Source: JBJXFY01 sp046155815 (GTDB taxonomy: Bacteria; Verrucomicrobiota; Verrucomicrobiia; Limisphaerales; CAIMTB01). From it: a DNA stretch of 6,322 nt. Of this stretch, positions 5,217 to 6,322 are shown one piece after another. The DNA lies in contig JBJXFY010000120.1 of NCBI GenBank assembly GCA_046155815.1, positions 1 through 6,322 on the forward strand, given 5' to 3'. Numbering within the stretch: the stretch's first letter is position 1; each line of letters begins with the position of its first letter. The position numbers were made by a program, and so were the translations under genes. The notes under the pieces are model-generated. The model had not been told where the DNA came from. It worked only from the letters and a program-made list of their open reading frames with translations, and ran no database searches.

Positions 5217-6322
5217 TCAGTTCCCCGACAGGCAGTACAGGCTCTGCCGGCCGCGCAGGAACAGCTCCTGGCCCACGGCCGCCGGCGAGGCGTCGAAGCC
5301 GTCATCAAGCTTGTTGGTGGCGAGCACCTCGATCTTCGGCCCGCGCTTCAGCACGAGCACGCCGCCGTCGCGTCCGGCGAGGTACACGCGGTCCTTCGCG
5401 CCGACGGGTGAGGCGTACACGCCGGTGATCCCCTCGAGTCGCTCGGCCTCGGCACTGCGCGTGCCATCCTTCGCGTCGAGGATCGAGAGCATCGCGTTGT
5501 TGCCGGAGTACAGGTAGATGAGCCCGTCGTAGAGCAGCGGCGAGGGCACGTAGGGCGTCTGCCGGTTCTGGCTCCAGAGGATGCCGTCGCCGCCGGTCAG
5601 GTCGCCGGACTGGCCGAGCCGGATCGCCTGGATGGAACTGCCGCGGAAGCCGCTCGTGACGTACACGACGCCGTCCGCGCCGAGGGGCGTGGGGATGGCG
5701 TTCACGGTCTGCCCGCCGGCCTCCCAAAGCGGCGCGCCGGTGGCGAGGTCGTAGGCCCGCACCTTGTTGGTGCCGTTGACGACGACCTGCTTCTTCCCTC
5801 CGTGCGAAACGATGAGCGGCGTGCTCCAGCCGGTGGGTTCGTCGCGCTTCTGCCGCCAGAGTTCCTTCCCGGACTTCCGGTCGAGCGCGACGATGAAGTC
5901 CTCGCCCTCGTGGTCCCAGAGGATGACGACCGTGTCCCCGTCGAGCGCGGGCGAGCTGCCCTCGCCGAAGCTGTTGCGCGTGCTCATGTCGCCAAGGTCC
6001 ACCTCCCAGAGCTTCTTCCCGGCGAGGTCGAGGCCGTAGGTGCCGAACGAGCCGAAGTGCGCGATCAGCACCTCGCCGTCCGTCACGGGTGACGCCGAGG
6101 CGAAGCCGTGGTCGCGGTGGTGCCCCTCGTGCGGCAGCTGCTCACGGACGGCGGTGCGCCAGCGTTCCTTGCCGGTCGCGCGGTCGTAGCTGATGACGAC
6201 AAACTGCTGCTTCGTGCTGGGCGCCTCGCTCATGCCGCCGCCGCGTCCGCCGGGTCCCCGGCGGCCGGGGCCGGCCGGGCCGGCGGGACCGGGCGGAGAG
6301 CCTTCCGGGCGCGCGGCCGGAG
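5217..6322 (-). CDS. PQQ-like beta-propeller repeat protein (BamB-like), 5' end outside the window
   Basis: The 3' part of a beta-propeller protein, ending at TGA (5217-5219) and still open at the right edge. Blade motifs of the PQQ/BamB type recur: D-R-A-T-G-K-E-R-W, D-L-A-G-K-K-L-W, D-R-K-S-G-K-E-L-W and D-L-A-T-G-A-P-L-W, each with the tryptophan-docking pattern, plus weaker later copies such as L-D-A-K-D-G-T. It ends S-L-Y-C-L-S-G-N. The ATG at 6231-6233 is not the true start. The frame continues upstream without a stop through a Gly/Pro/Arg-rich stretch (6234-6320), and a propeller needs more blades on the N-terminal side. Related proteins in planctomycetes and verrucomicrobia are usually exported, with a signal peptide, and have no assigned role. 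BamB-like scaffolding and quinoprotein dehydrogenase activity are both possible. No cofactor-binding residues can be judged from this part. The stop lies 9 bp from the convergent exonuclease stop. Confidence 0.85.
   Translation of the reverse strand, partial: PAARPEGSPPGPAGPAGPGRRGPGGRGGGMSEAPSTKQQFVVISYDRATGKERWRTAVREQLPHEGHHRDHGFASASPVTDGEVLIAHFGSFGTYGLDLAGKKLWEVDLGDMSTRNSFGEGSSPALDGDTVVILWDHEGEDFIVALDRKSGKELWRQKRDEPTGWSTPLIVSHGGKKQVVVNGTNKVRAYDLATGAPLWEAGGQTVNAIPTPLGADGVVYVTSGFRGSSIQAIRLGQSGDLTGGDGILWSQNRQTPYVPSPLLYDGLIYLYSGNNAMLSILDAKDGTRSAEAERLEGITGVYASPVGAKDRVYLAGRDGGVLVLKRGPKIEVLATNKLDDGFDASPAAVGQELFLRGRQSLYCLSGN
6234..6320 (-). repeat. Gly/Pro-rich collagen-like low-complexity segment inside the propeller gene
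   Basis: Read in the propeller frame, these bases encode a Gly/Pro/Arg-rich stretch that includes G-P-A-G-P-A-G-P-G-R-R-G-P-G-G-R-G-G just before M-S-E-A-P. It is compatible with a flexible loop or linker between propeller blades. The DNA is almost entirely C and G with tandem CCGGCCGGCC-like units, so it is prone to slippage and its length may vary between strains. Confidence 0.6.

Noticed and set aside
5195..5227. A possible bidirectional terminator CGGGG...CCCCG across the convergent exonuclease and propeller stops
   Set aside because: The stem is only 5 bp with a 23-nt loop and no T-run on either strand, too weak to call.

Overview
This is a GC-rich window of chromosomal type from a bacterium, most likely of the PVC group and probably a verrucomicrobial lineage. 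That placement rests on overall protein character: the style of the MutS N-terminus, a Gly/Pro-rich PQQ-type beta-propeller protein, and mostly weak Shine-Dalgarno sequences. It is an inference; no marker gene in the window settles it. I see no rRNA, tRNA, CRISPR array, insertion sequence or phage gene.

Layout from left to right. A YjbQ/UPF0047 family gene (76-498, +) converges on a membrane-anchored aspartyl/asparaginyl beta-hydroxylase-like gene (554-1387, -). A 163-bp gap then precedes the 3' end of mutS, the DNA mismatch recognition ATPase (1551-4160, -). The region upstream of mutS (4161-4371) is a divergent control region. It leads on the + strand into a very small, well-delimited ORF (4372-4422) encoding the 16-residue lysine-rich peptide MAAKKKAVKKAAKKKK, followed by a terminator-like hairpin (4451-4474). 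Next is a DEDDy-type, PolB-like 3'-5' exonuclease (4494-5207, +). It converges, with 9 bp between stop codons, on a PQQ-like beta-propeller protein (5217 to beyond the right edge, -) whose 5' end lies outside the window.

The genes do not form one pathway. MutS and the exonuclease are both DNA-metabolism proteins, but they are divergent and about 330 bp apart, so a functional link is only suggestive. The hydroxylase and beta-propeller protein look like envelope or membrane functions, and YjbQ is a small soluble enzyme.

The most noteworthy item is the tiny lysine/alanine ORF between mutS and the exonuclease. It has the best ribosome binding site in the window, an in-frame stop just before it and a hairpin just after it. 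Its composition matches the tails of bacterial histone H1-like proteins. The long open frames antisense to mutS are high-GC shadows.
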